From assembly GCF_910592395.1 (NCBI RefSeq), contig NC_088318.1, forward strand, positions 622,001 through 682,000: 60,000 nt of DNA, in the 5' to 3' direction. Of this stretch, positions 25,173 through 38,000 are shown piece by piece. Each line of letters begins with the position of its first letter. The first letter of the stretch is position 1. A model generated the notes under the pieces. It saw nothing but the letters and a program-made list of their open reading frames with translations. It was not told the DNA's origin and did not search any database. The stretch is from Lineus longissimus (lineage: Eukaryota; Nemertea; Pilidiophora; Heteronemertea; Lineidae). The translations under genes were made by a program, and so were the position numbers.

Positions 25173-25180
25173 AACTTCTC
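25139..25180 (-). CDS. Exon 1 (first coding exon) of the secreted-protein gene
   Basis: The exon is 42 nt, with acceptor TTTCTAATTGCAG and donor TTTG|GTAAGT. Its last 18 nt read ATGATGAAGTCATATTTG (MMKSYL), with A at -3 of the first ATG. The preceding 24 nt are open but probably untranslated leader. Since it has an acceptor, at least one leader exon lies further right, perhaps 25410-25337. Confidence 0.7.
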
Positions 25181-25319
25181 CTGCAATTAGAAAAAGAAAC
25201 AAACCATAAGTTTGAGTGGGAAATTAGCAACAGAACGGCCGATACATCCAGTGCTAAAAGTAAGACAAAGGGCAGCAGACTGACGTATTAAAATTTGAAA
25301 TATTGAATCAAGAGAGTAA

Positions 25320-25325
25320 AATAAA
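25320..25325 (+). terminator. Polyadenylation signal AATAAA (candidate)
   Basis: It lies 148 nt past the TGA of the possible plus-strand terminal exon. It counts only if that exon is real. Confidence 0.25.
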
Positions 25326-25336
25326 TAACTGCATAC

Positions 25337-25410
25337 CTTCATTAAAGCACAGTGTCACACGGTCGAGTTGCCCCACCCATGTATAATTGCCAGTGAAATG
25401 TTAATCAGTT
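25337..25410 (-). other. Possible untranslated leader exon of the secreted-protein gene
   Basis: On the minus strand TTTAATGAAG|GTATGC is a good donor about 155 nt before the acceptor of exon 1, and no acceptor is seen upstream, as expected for a first exon. The 5' end is only estimated from the TATA-like box at 25444-25437. Confidence 0.35.
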
Positions 25411-25436
25411 TGTAAACATGAAGTGGATAGTAATAG

Positions 25437-25444
25437 CTTTTAAA
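25437..25444 (-). promoter_or_regulatory. TATA-like box (TTTAAAAG)
   Basis: It is read on the minus strand, roughly 30 nt before the estimated transcription start of the secreted-protein gene. Such motifs are common in AT-rich DNA, so the support is positional only. Confidence 0.25.
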
Positions 25445-28400
25445 TGTTATTATTATTGTATTTGATATAATCAAACTGAAATAAATATGAATTATTTGAC
25501 GATAACATCTAAATAAGATGGCTGAGTAAGCTTATTGCTCTGCATCGGTTGTCACTGTACACAAAAGTAGAACGAAAACTACTGCTTTATTATTCATCAG
25601 GATAGCTATTAGTATCAAACTTGCTCAACAGATAAGGTCGAATTCAAAATGAAATTTGTTGGACGGTTTAGCTCGTGACATGATTGATAGATTGTCACGG
25701 ATTAGTAGATTCAAATAAGTTCGATAAAGCGATCCTAGGACACGAAGCTCGTGAGGTACATCAACTTCATGATTAAAGTGGTAAGGACTTTTGGCGCCAC
25801 AAGTAGAAATCGATAATCCTAGCTCACGCAATCGAACGGTTAGACGTATATTGGATTAGATCAGTTGAGTTAAGCGGTTTGTGTGACTTCGCTTCAAGGG
25901 ATGAAGGACTTTGAAATTGAAGAGCCGTGATTTGATATACCTTTCCCAGTATCAAATTTAAAATAGAATTACATGTGAAATCAAGGTTACTTCAGAAAGC
26001 CATGCCCACCGAATTAGGACAAACCAGATTTTCAACCTCGTATTGATCGATAAGACATAAATGAAGTAATTTCTTAGAGAAGAGTGTCTCATTAGGAAAA
26101 GAGAAAACAGTTTTCCAACTGATACAAAAGTTCACCCAATATCTTTTCAACAGCATTGATGAATCAAATAGTTGGCCAGTCTACCAGAAGAAGCGGTCAA
26201 CAACTAATGTCTGAAATGATATCATACTTGTCTTTGACTTGGAAGCTGAATCTACGAACAGAAATTCTTTACTTCGCCATTGAATTTATCTTGCATTTTA
26301 TAGATACCCAACTTGTATTAAGGAAGTCGCCGACACTTCTTTATGCCAGCAATAGTGTCAACACCATGAAGATGATTTTTCTTTAAACATTTTTTAAGCC
26401 AATTTATATTCAGGTAGCTTAATGGTTTTTGCAGTAACGTACTTTGCAGCGTTGAAGTGTATTACGGCCTCCTTAAAGCCGAGGCGTGTTAAGAGGATTT
26501 GCTGCCATGTCTTTGATAAGGTGTGCAGTCAGTGGTTACTCCTTAAGATTTTTTCAAGATGGATCAGAGGAACTTTGGCGATGAACGGACAGTAACGTGT
26601 GCTCTTATTGACGCAAGTGATATGAGAAGTGATATGTTGGCAGAACCATGTTCGAGGGTTAAATAGGCCCTTAGTAGCTGCTCCATTACATTCCCCAATA
26701 TGATTGATTCTTTCTGCGTCAACTTTGAGACACATTTTCGACACCCTTTACATCACGTGGTGCGTTTCAGCAAAGCAATAAGTCTGGCAAATATCCATCC
26801 ACCAGCAACATTACGGCAACCTTCTCCCATCCGAGTAGTTGTCACTTCCATTTCCGAGCATAAATTAGAACACGCGAATGTTGCCGAATTCCATCGCATT
26901 AGAATCAATACCTTTCGCCGGTGGCAAATCGTTCTCTGACTGATAGTTTTGAGTCCGTGTGAATTGAACGCTTGAGGGAACGTGAGAAGTCATTTAGAAA
27001 TATCAGACAGTCACGTAGCATTTAATATTTGATACAATTTTCAATTACTCAGCGTCAGAATCACTCGCTTGTGCCACCGAATTCTAATTTGATAGTTTTA
27101 AGTATTCATGTGGAAAACAGTGAAATATAAACAGCTGGCGAGCGGAAAAGATACTCTTCGATCTCTGCCAACCAACTTTACCCTGCCAGAGTACGGCTCA
27201 CCAATAATTCCCGAATAAGATAAACGACTAGACTAAATATGAGTAAATATCAGAACAAAGAAAACACGTGAGTTCGGTGACCGATTCCTGAGGAAGGTAC
27301 ACTGTGGAGAGACGAACAAACGATGTGTCAAATCTAACATCACACAGTATTCCCTTCCTCACAACTTAACTTATCATCGTGTTATCAAGACGCTCAGCAG
27401 ATAGCTAAAGGGCAAATTGTTTTTATCGTTATCAATCAGTTGGAATTGAACGCTGGCGGGGATACTAGACAACGAGAAGTCATCACTGAATAAATGGGTG
27501 CTGTAGTCATTGAGTGTTTAATGAGCGACTTTTTTCTCAATGAGTAATTGTCTCTCATTCTATGCAAGGCTGTTATCAGAATCACTCTAAATCACTCCGT
27601 CTTTACTGCTCTCCAGCACAAGAAACACAGAATATATTGTCTTATGTCTGATAAGGGATTTGGTCTGGTACGTACTCATTAGGCATCAGCCATGCGACTT
27701 GCTCGTGGGCGAATACATCTAAGACAAAGTATGTCAAAGGTCATAACGGTTTGTGAGCAATGCTCTACTGATGAGGCCAGTCCAATTTTCCTTCCTTCTT
27801 TTACAACTTGGCTTGCTCTGAGAGAAATGGGTGTTGCTCGTGTTTCAACAGGTTTTTTGCAATTTCTCAAGTATTTTTCACCCAAGACTTATATATCTCA
27901 CTGCCACTAATGATTGCTTTTGGACTGATGACACTGATTTGTTTGGTCGCAACACTGCTTAAACTTGGGATGTACACCGTTGAAACCACTGGAATGATTT
28001 CAACTGCTTATAAAAACGTAACTTCTACCCGGTGCTCTTGCTTGACCACTGCTTGATATTACGTGTCACGTTGTCACGTTTGCTGAAGTGCACGAAACCT
28101 AATCAAGTCGTTTTAAACAAATGTACCTGTTGACCATCAACCAGTTGTTGGTATCACATGACTACGACCATCGAATCGCTATGATTCAGTAGACATACTG
28201 ATCTGCCAAATGATGCTGAACGGAATTACTTGATGAACTTTGCAACATGAGCACTGAAGTAACCTTAAGTGGTTTATTCCGTGGACAAACATGAAATTCA
28301 ATCGTTAGGATACGATTTCAATTACCTCGTCCGACGTGGGTTGATTGTTTCAGTAAGTATAATAGCTGCTACATCACCATGTCCCAATTAATATTAGTTT

Positions 28401-28670
28401 TGAAACCAGTTTACACGCAAACCACGAATCGGTCTTCAGAAAAACGAATAGTAATTGGACGCAGTACAGTTGTCCATTTCCTGGATTTTAAGACTATCAG
28501 CAGTCGCTCAATCATTGACTAATTCCTCACGTATGCATTACATCATTTAAAACCCCCGAAGCAGATGAGTCTGAGTGGGTTCGATAACATTCATCGAATT
28601 CATCATTCGCATCTTCAACTTCCTTCTATACCGGTTTCAGACACATATCTTAGTTTCAAATCTATAATGA
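25445..28670. other. Non-coding, nothing firm
   Basis: No exon, repeat or RNA gene was recognised. Frames near 26156 and 27692-28056 lack matching splice pairs. Confidence 0.45.
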
Positions 28671-28834
28671 TTTCAGACGCTCAGCCGATCTGGTTGGCTT
28701 TAAAAGTGTTTGTTTTGATGAATCGCCTCGCAGCATAATTATAATTATGATATCTATCATATCTATCATTGTTTCAGACGTTCAGCAGGCCTGGTTGGCG
28801 TGAAGTGTTTGTTTTGATAAATCGCCTCGCAGCA
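28671..28834. repeat. Direct duplication of about 65 bp
   Basis: 28671-28736 and 28772-28834 are diverged copies, both running from TTTCAGACG through CTGGTTGGC and GTGTTTGTTTTGAT to AATCGCCTCGCAGCAT. The 35 bp between them is AT-rich (TATCTATCATATCTATCAT). The sequence does not encode an evident product. Confidence 0.85.
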
Positions 28835-31622
28835 TTATACTGTCACGATAAGTAGTGATTTCAAGGCGTAATTTCCGTATCCAATCCATTAAATGCGCAG
28901 TAAGTTAAAAACTGGATGTACCGACCACGCCTGACGATAAATACTGCATTACTGAATATTGAAATAGTTACCCTTTTCTATATCGTTTAAAGCATATCTC
29001 TCTTAAAGCTCTCTTAAAACACTTTACCCACTTCTCACAATTCACGTTTTTCTTTCAAAACAACATTACTGGTATACCATTTACGATTGTGTTTCGAGTT
29101 AAAAGATTCGGTCATCACTTAACTGTCATATCTGCTTTGATCGTATTTTCCAAATATAAAGCAAATAGCAATATGTCCCTGTGATACCTGTTCGTTTAAC
29201 ATGACATCATTATGAAACTGAATTACAAATCGAAAAGTGATTATCGTATTCGAGTCTCTGGCAAATAACCCAACATTGATTGCCAAATATTCCCCTCCGA
29301 TAAAAGTTCGAACTACCCCCGAGGTGGAAAGTTGCGAGGCCTTTAATCACCACAGAAACATTGACATTTATTTCAATTTTCATCAATAAAATGTTTCATC
29401 TTTACGAAACATTGGCAGTTTATGACTGTTGATTATTTGAACTGGTCAATAGTTCTAGGGACTGCTCGATTCTTTAGAGCTATTCGCGTTACATGCTGAT
29501 ACCTTAGTTAGTCCGATATCGTTACTTTAATGACTGTACTGGGAAAGTCGTAGGTGTTTTTGAAATTTAGCTGAAATAGTCTCTCTATATATTTTCACAC
29601 ACGATCAATAGTAAGAACACTTTGTCTTTAATGACAAAGGTTTAATCATTTTAGAGAGTTTTGGAACAGGCTGCATGCGATGCCATATAAAAGCTGAAGT
29701 GTGCGGGGACTAACCGAGTTACTACACCAACACCTCAGGGAAACTGCCTCTCGCCTGCACGCATCAAGCTTCCGAACTCTGTGACATTGACATTGACCGG
29801 ACTCGTTCAGTAGACCCGGTCCACTTCATATGTATTCGAACAGGTGGCACAATGTAATATGCCACCGAGAAGCGCTAGCATCTATGATTTATTACCAGCC
29901 TCATCTTTGAATTAAGACGCTTCATCGACGGAAACATTGGGCTAAAGTTTACTGTTCTGATATGGCTTCATAAGCCTATGGTGGCGACATCCTCAATCAT
30001 AGCGGATTAGAATATTATGAAGTCCACCATCCAATAAAGGAAAACCGTGAAGATAGTCACGGGAAACAACATGAAGACTTCAGATCTTCGATTGTACCTA
30101 TAGTTACCACTCGGCCATTGCAGGGGGATTTGGTGTTTAGGAGTGCCCTTACATGGCCTGCTTAATCCATGTATGGCTGACGACATGGTCTTCAATGGCT
30201 GCACCATCTTTGCCAAGGGAGGTTATAAGGAAGAAAATGATAGACCGGTGTTGACCGGCACATTCAGGACACATTAAGATTTAGTAAGAGCGTCCTTGAT
30301 CGGTAAGCGATCCAACGCACCAGACAACAGGAAATAAAGCTAGGAATCGCGCGGAAAGTGCCGATCGGGGGCCGAGCAAGCTACACCAAAAAATATTAAT
30401 TGCTTCTACCCTTTTCAAGTTCAACGGAAATGACACCTTACTTTACCAAAAATCAATTCGATCGAACTCTTTTGCAAATACACTGTCAAACCAGGACAAA
30501 TCTGTGAACAACAACCAACATATCAATTAAGAACAGAGAAAATATTGAGAGAAATATGTCATGCCCCAGGCATTGATATTTCAAGCTCCATGCCATTGAT
30601 TATCTCTTTGTTTCTCAGCTTCCTTGTCATTGGAAACAGATACGGATCGGAAAAGGATTCTCCCCGGTAATCCGCATGAATGTCAACTCGTACCATCTAC
30701 CGATTAATATGTTCTCCGTCACATGCCCATAAATCATTTCACCGACAAAGTAACATCACTGTTATTTGCGGCAGCCGATGACAAGCCAAAAGGAGCCATG
30801 GCCGAGCATGTCAGAACCCGATCGGCAACAAGTGCTGACAGTCTCAAGAAGCGCAGAATATGATTGGTACGAAAGTAAAAGAGGCTCATTCAAAAGTTGA
30901 AATTCAAAACTTAGCTTCGAAATCGAAACTCGACTTCGAAATCAGATTTTGACTTTCAATTGGCGTCCTACATTTACTCATTTTGGGCGCAGCTGCCCGT
31001 CAAGACTTTGCACAGATGTATGATGATACCTAAACTATGATTTTGAATTTCATGACCGGGCGTTTATTCAAGGGGAGAAGGGGAGGGAGTCACACGACTC
31101 TTAGTAACGTTGAAAGATATTGTCATGACCGATAGCGCATTGTTATCAAGTTATCCTAAACTTCCTGGTCAATGTCTAGATCATATCACCAAACCTTGCA
31201 TGTCTTGTGGCAATATACAATATATCTATAAAATAAATGACGCCAATGGATCGCAAATGGTGATTCTAATTGTTTTCATATGGGACCAGTTCCGAAGATA
31301 GACTCTGATTAAGAAAGAATAATATCCAAATTGGGATAATCGGTGTCATATTGTCTGAGTAGCCTATCTATAAACCCGTGACTGAGGGGTAACACAGTTG
31401 AGTGTACTCAATTCCCTTTCGTTCATTCTCTTCAACTCCATAATTATTCTTGTGATACATTCCTTGGGTGTGGTCAGTCAAATCGTCGAATAGGTCAGTG
31501 GAACATTCGATAGGATATGTAAGCTTAATAATAGGATGATAATAATAATTTATTGTAAAAAACCTCCAAATAAGGAGCAGACAACACAAATATGCAATAA
31601 AAATCATACATAGAGAACGAAT
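28835..31622. other. Non-coding, with an isolated TATA-like box
   Basis: No exon is recognised. TATAAAAG at 29686-29693 (plus) is a perfect TATA consensus, but no first exon or ATG with support follows. At 30890-30960 a short run built from TTCGAAATC and its complement forms an imperfect palindrome. Confidence 0.4.
29686..29693 (+). promoter_or_regulatory. Isolated TATA box candidate
   Basis: TATAAAAG is followed by GC-richer sequence for about 60 nt. No gene can be attached to it. Confidence 0.2.
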
Positions 31623-31706
31623 AAAAAAAAACAAAAACAAAAAAAACAACAAAAAAACAACAAAAACAACAAAAACAACAAAAACACAAAAAGACAACAA
31701 AAAAAC
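31623..31706. repeat. A/C low-complexity tract
   Basis: The tract is almost only A with regularly spaced single C, built from CAACAAAAA-like units. It could be a degenerate tandem repeat or the old A-rich tail of a retroposon; no element body is recognised to its left. It lengthens a minus-strand open frame (32049-31525) artificially into Phe/Cys/Val repeats. Confidence 0.85.
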
Positions 31707-32049
31707 GTGAAAGTAAAAGCTTCAATAGTTTATGTTTTTTCCGGTTTAGATTGGCACATGAGGTTTTTACCGAATCGACAATTCCATTTTCCTCCCTGGT
31801 GAAACGTCTAGGCCTACATGTTGGATTTACAAACAGGACATTGGCGGCAGAGAGGCCCGACGAACTAAACACTCGGTTACACAGGGTACCCTTATTTTTT
31901 CTCGTGCCAATGACGACGTCTCGTGCTTTACAATCGATGGAGAGAATCCTTCTTAAAAGTCCAATTTGCTTCTGTTCTAATGTATACATCCTTCTTTTTC
32001 TCTCTGTAAAAGCGAACCGGGGTAAGATAACTTTGAACTGGGACCCCAT

Positions 32050-35000
32050 CCATCAACTCTAAAGCTAACTACTACCCCATAATTTCTGTTATCATTAATA
32101 AATCACCCAAGCAATGAGCTGGTAATTTACAGGTCGATCTCCCGACAATACATTCATAGAATGCACGATTTCAACACTAATGAAACCAAAATTGAATCTC
32201 ATACTTTTTTCCACAACTTTATGCGTTATGGTAATCACTAAAATCGTGCTGAAAATATTCCTAATCTTCTGATTTTATCCGTGATTTTCATTCCTGCAGC
32301 AAACCACATTTACCTTGGTAATCAGTGTCGACATTATATCAATCATTTCTAACACGTCACTAGAATGCCTCCGTGATTGATTTTAACTCTATTCGGATTT
32401 GTCCATAAGATTCGCCACCAGGAGGAAATTTTCTCTAGCGCGTTAAATTTCGTGATGTCAGTGATAAAAGGTCAAAAGAGTTTGGGGTTTTGACACTAAG
32501 AAGTGTTTGATGTTGTCTGCTGCTGTACAATTTCAAACATATATCGCAGATGACTATTTCCTCAGATTAAACGTACTTTCACTAGGCAACACAAGATATT
32601 TCTTATGAGAGCATACGTTTACGGTGGTAATCAAATGAAAACTTGATCACGAACTGCATGGTAAAATGTTAAGAGAAGTTTTAAGATTACCATAGTTGAA
32701 AATCGTTACGAATCGAGCTTTACCGGTACCTCACTGGGACATGTGTGGAGAATCCTTTTGTGTCACAGAGTTCATCGACCGTGTGCCAAGTTTAAGGAGT
32801 TGAAATTATTCGATGGTACAATATCTCAATGTATTCTTAAGTCATTTAAGAGTGCTGATGACATTGAGGAAATTGTAATCTCAGTAAGAAGGAAATCTCA
32901 GATGAATTTGTGTTAAATTATGACATGAAATGACTGCAAGCAAAATTTCCGTAAGAGTATTTGTAAAAGACACGCAATCGTAAGTCGAGAGCGGTTGTGT
33001 TTTTGCTTCAATCTGAATGTCATCACCAGAGAATGATTCTATATCGCAGTGGGGATAAGCCGGTAGAGATGGGGCGGTGCGGGATGCCTACGTATCATTT
33101 TTTAAACATCGGGCTTTGGAAACATGCTATTGGTAGAATTCCAATTCAAAATTTTTCGTCAAATATCGGAGGTCAGAAAGTGACACTACACTACAATCAT
33201 GATTTCACAATTTCATATTAGGTCACAGCATTTTACTTGCTCGTACATGATTAAGGTCATCGCTTATTATTTCAAAATTAGTCGAAAACGGTTGGCATTT
33301 GAAGCTTTGATATCTCGATAGGGCCATTATACCCAAATTTATACTTAGAAACTGCGAACACTCCTGGGAAGTGTCATTATGGTGAGTTCTTTCAGCAAAA
33401 ATACTTGGGTCTTTGTGATCCCGGACAGTTTAAATGCAATGTCAGTGCTGCATTGAGCAAGAAAGGGAGCTAACCACGTCAAATTAATGCTGTACTGGCT
33501 TGGTCGCCGTTTGAAGGTCACGCCTGAACAATAGTCTACCATATCAATACAGATTCTCAGTCAATATGATTCCAGTAAGATGCATATCGATATGCAGGTG
33601 AAATCACCAGATATCTTCAGATACATTGCTATGAAAGCAAAGTCTGCCAACGAAATCCTTGCAATCACGTTATGGAAGGGAGCTTATTGTGAGCAATCAC
33701 AGCCCGCAGGGCCAATAATCCAACTGAGCGGCTCAGAATTTCTGGTTTGATCATCATATCTTATGAGTACTTTTGCGAGAGGCCAGTCACCTTCTTCGTA
33801 AAGGTGGCGACATTGGTATATTATACCTAACCGGATTTGCAAGTGTTTCGAGTTGAGCTGATAATTAGTCACACCCATGCGAAAACCTGAAAGTTGTAAT
33901 TCCGGTCACGTTTCATTCGCATGTAGAAACGCTAAACGCCATGGGCAGAGCAAAGCAGTGCCACACCCTTCATAACCCTAAATCATTGCATTGCACGTCT
34001 CCCGGTTCGTGCATGCGAAGTATGAGGTGGCGTAACACAACTGTCGGGTAACGAAGCACCGTCAAGGGATAGTAAATAATGTATTGTTAACCTCTTTTTT
34101 TCTATCTCATTCAAACTGATTCCCCTTCCATGTCCATTGTCATGCAGAAAAAATGACTTTGGATCATAACAGCAGATCTAAAAGAACTATGACTTAGGTA
34201 AGACAAACCATGCTCAAATGATCTGACTCCCTCGGTTCATACTTTTTCGTAGAAAGAATCCTCGGCGCAGGAGTGGCCTGATCATGTTTCTGAAATATAG
34301 TAGAAAGATATTCGGTACTAGTATGATCGGTCTGTCAATCTGCCACCTCGGTGTATTCTGACAAACATATGTTTGTTATCGCGTTCTGACTTCTTTCACA
34401 TTTTGTTACACTTTTTCAACTCACCAGGTTAATCTGATATAACACGGCAGCTATCATAACTTTTACGTTGATATTGTTGTTCCAAGTTCATGTTAGTATT
34501 ATGGCTTTTGTTACAGCGAGCTGGTATCAGTTTTACCAGGACAATGTCCTGTAAGCTTTTATCATTTTATCACCTTACCTTTTTCCTGACCTGCTAGTGA
34601 CACGATGTCAACCTTTTATATATTGAAATCATCAGTTTCCCGTATTACAAATGGATGCACTTCACGTATGATACACCAAAGAAACAACTACCCTGTTATA
34701 AAATCCTCGTTTATAAAAACTGCTTCCTGAAGAAAAATTCGCCCTGAACCAAACTCCCACGCGATGCTAACGAATTCGCTTCTCAACAAAAACAAATGGA
34801 TTGCGGAACATGAAAAACCGATCGATGGTTACAAAAAAATTCACTCGATTATGATTGGATATGTGTTCATGATTGTTGGGACTGCTCATCGTTTTGCTAA
34901 CAAGAAGTCCACATACATCAAGCGTGAACTCTTTTTTTGCAATGCGTTTCCACGTTAATAAGAAAAGTACAAAGACAAACTAGCAACGAAAGAAGTTTCG

Positions 35001-38000
35001 CTCCATATCATAATAAACAACAACATCGCAATACCGCAATCTTTGGGCGTGGTTTATTGTCTTCTGTCCTTGACGACCTTCACCTCGTCTTCACTAAAGC
35101 ATAAAGTTACCAAGTTAAACGTTGATTCCAATTTGATACAGAACCTTAGAAATCAACAAATTGACATCAAGATGGGGTGAGCTTCGATGCTCTCATCGCC
35201 AAGTGTCCATTGATTCGGAATTGAATTACACTGTATTTGACAGACAAGGATAACATTTAAGCACCCTTGTCGTGCGCATCTTTATGAGACTAGCTTGCCG
35301 GAGAAGACCACTGGCTCGTTCATAACAATAGAACTAATTGCTCGTCCTGTCTCGTGTGTTATCAAGTAATACTTAAATGCAAACACAATCTTGAAGGACC
35401 AAATCGATTTAGACCCAACGATAACAGGACCCTCTGTCTAAAACAACAAGAGTTTGCTTGTACAAACTCTGGTGACCTAGACGATATATATGTCCATGGC
35501 ATTGAAGGAAAAGAACGAACAAGAGAGGTACTTGTTATTTTGTCGCTATAAAATCGTTTATCGAATAAAGTTCGTGTCGAAGTACACAAAAGGATGTCCA
35601 AGCACCCGCAGTAGTACATCTGCGATGTTACTCTTTATTGAGCTATCATAATATTGATGGTTTTCTCTTGCCTGCTGCGAATAGCAGGAATGTTTTACTT
35701 GTTCAGAATGAAAACAAGTTCTATTGAGAATCGATGGTAATGCTCCAATATCACAACTTACGTCACAGCGAGCACGAACCCCGTAGTCACAATGGTTTGC
35801 GCATTGAATAAAACATATTACGACTCCTTCATATCATGCGAAAGGATTGAGTCATCGTTTACGCGGTGGGGTAGCCCCGAAAAAAGGCTTGCCAAACACG
35901 CGTAGTGTTTTTTAGTGGAATCTTTTTTGTAGTATTGTGTAAAAATGATTAAAGATTTAAACGGATATTAAGAGAATACTCTCAACTGCTGATTCTTCGA
36001 CTCCAACGATAAACAACGTATGTGTGAGGATTCCACGTAACAAACTCAGAACGGAGATTTCCCTTGCCGGCGCGTGATTGATTGAGCAGTGTCTTTTTCT
36101 GACGGAATCCTTACATTTGGTGTAGCATATCTTTATGCAACCACAGCCAACTGTCATTTGATTGCTGCCTAAGACTATAGCCTTTTGTTGTATTTTGCCT
36201 TTAAGCGCATTACTAGCAGTCTTCATATCCGAATTTCAAACTCATGATCGGGATCGACCATCATTTAATCTGACAAGAATATCTACCAATTGGTCAAGCC
36301 TATGTATCCTAGCATTCTGTAAAATGTAGCTGATAGTAGATGAGGGAAAGGTAGGCAACCTTGAGTAGTAATGATTATCAATTAATGTCTGGCACTGATG
36401 GCAATAAGTACAGCAATGTACATGTACATTATCGAGGATAATAATCCGTAAGGCTAAGCGTCGCTCGTTTTGGGCAACTATCAGTTTACTACCTGAAACA
36501 ATACACCATATTGGAGAGGTCAACAGCTAAGCGATCAGTAGCACTGAGGGAGTTTGCTTTGGGTTTGCTTCACTGCGACTGGAACTTTTAGTATAAGGTC
36601 AGGCATAATCTTTGTTATCATTGCCGGGTAACATTGGGGCAATCGGTATCGACCACTGGCGTTGATGGACATAAGCTAGTGTTTAGTCGATGAAATTCTC
36701 CGCATCGCGATATCAATAGACATCTTCCGGGCATTGTCGGTTAGTCTTGCCAATTGATTCCTGCCACCACCCGATCGGCGCTTACCACACCTTGCTCGAT
36801 CAATGAATCTGAAGCCACAATCCATAGTCATCTTGGCCGGAAAACATCAAACGCGTCACAGCAAAACTTATTATCATATCGAACTACACTTCGATCTCCT
36901 ATGATAAACCGTTTTGATAAATTCTGGAAACAATCCTGCTATTGATTTATGCTACAAATGGTTATAATTACTAGGTACACTCTGGTGAGAGGAAGGTCAA
37001 TAAACATGAGCCCGACTCGATCAATGAGCTCAGATATGTTACTGATATTATGAATCCGTGAGCCTTGTGAGTTTGGTACCATTATACCAGGAAAGATGCC
37101 AGACACTGTGAGACGGCACAAAAGTAATCAGAATCCTACTGATTGTAACTGTTGACTGCTGAGTCTGTTTTAAAAGCATTACTGGTGTGTCACCAGAGTC
37201 ACCACAGCTTGCCAAGGATGCCAGGCATGCCAAGTGAGACCAAGACACAGCCATGCTCGCGAGCAAAACCATCCCAAGAGACCCTTGGCTGTTTTATATT
37301 GCGATTAATATAGGTAGCGGTGGCAAGGTATGAACACGGATAAATAGAAACTCGGAAGAAATCACCTTTGCGTTCAGAAGCTATCGAATCAGGTGGTATC
37401 ATCGTAATCCCTAGAGAGTTGAGATTTAGATTTTGAACCAGAATATGCAGCCGCTCACAGTAAGGAGGTGCTGGTCAAATCAACACATAGCAGCTAGCTG
37501 GTAGGATTTTTGGACGAACGCTTGGAAACGTCTGCTAGACATGGGTGATTCGAAAGATCCGCTAATATTCAATAACCAGTCAAGAAAAAACGAGATAAAG
37601 AGCTGGTGGCTGAGCGTGTCAAAGGTTAATGTGAGAATGAGTGAAACTGTAGACGTCTCGAACAGAATATGGATGTCGTGCCGCGTGCTTCTCAAAGACT
37701 GCAATTGCTTTGGGAGATTACGTTGGGAATGAATAGTTGCTGTACCATACGCAACCATTGTAAGATGGTATGGCAATGACTACGAATCACAAAAAACCGG
37801 CAATGACCTTCACCCGGAAATCTCTCTCTTGAGGACTTTGGTTCTTTCTTAGGGAACCGGAGAGGGGCGATGTTGATGTATCGTCACACCATTGTTTGTA
37901 GAACGAGTGTTTGGTCCGTTGCCAATCTTCGAGGAAGAGCCGAAGGGAATTCATTCATGTGGTGTAATCATTTTGTTCTAGCCCTATGAAGGACATCGTT

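Noticed and set aside
31525-32049. Longest open frame of the window (174 codons, minus)
   Set aside because: About a third of it is translated from the A/C low-complexity tract (31623-31706), giving Phe/Cys/Val repeats. The first 100 codons are protein-like and have an acceptor-like site near 32010, but no good donor or neighbouring exon was found.
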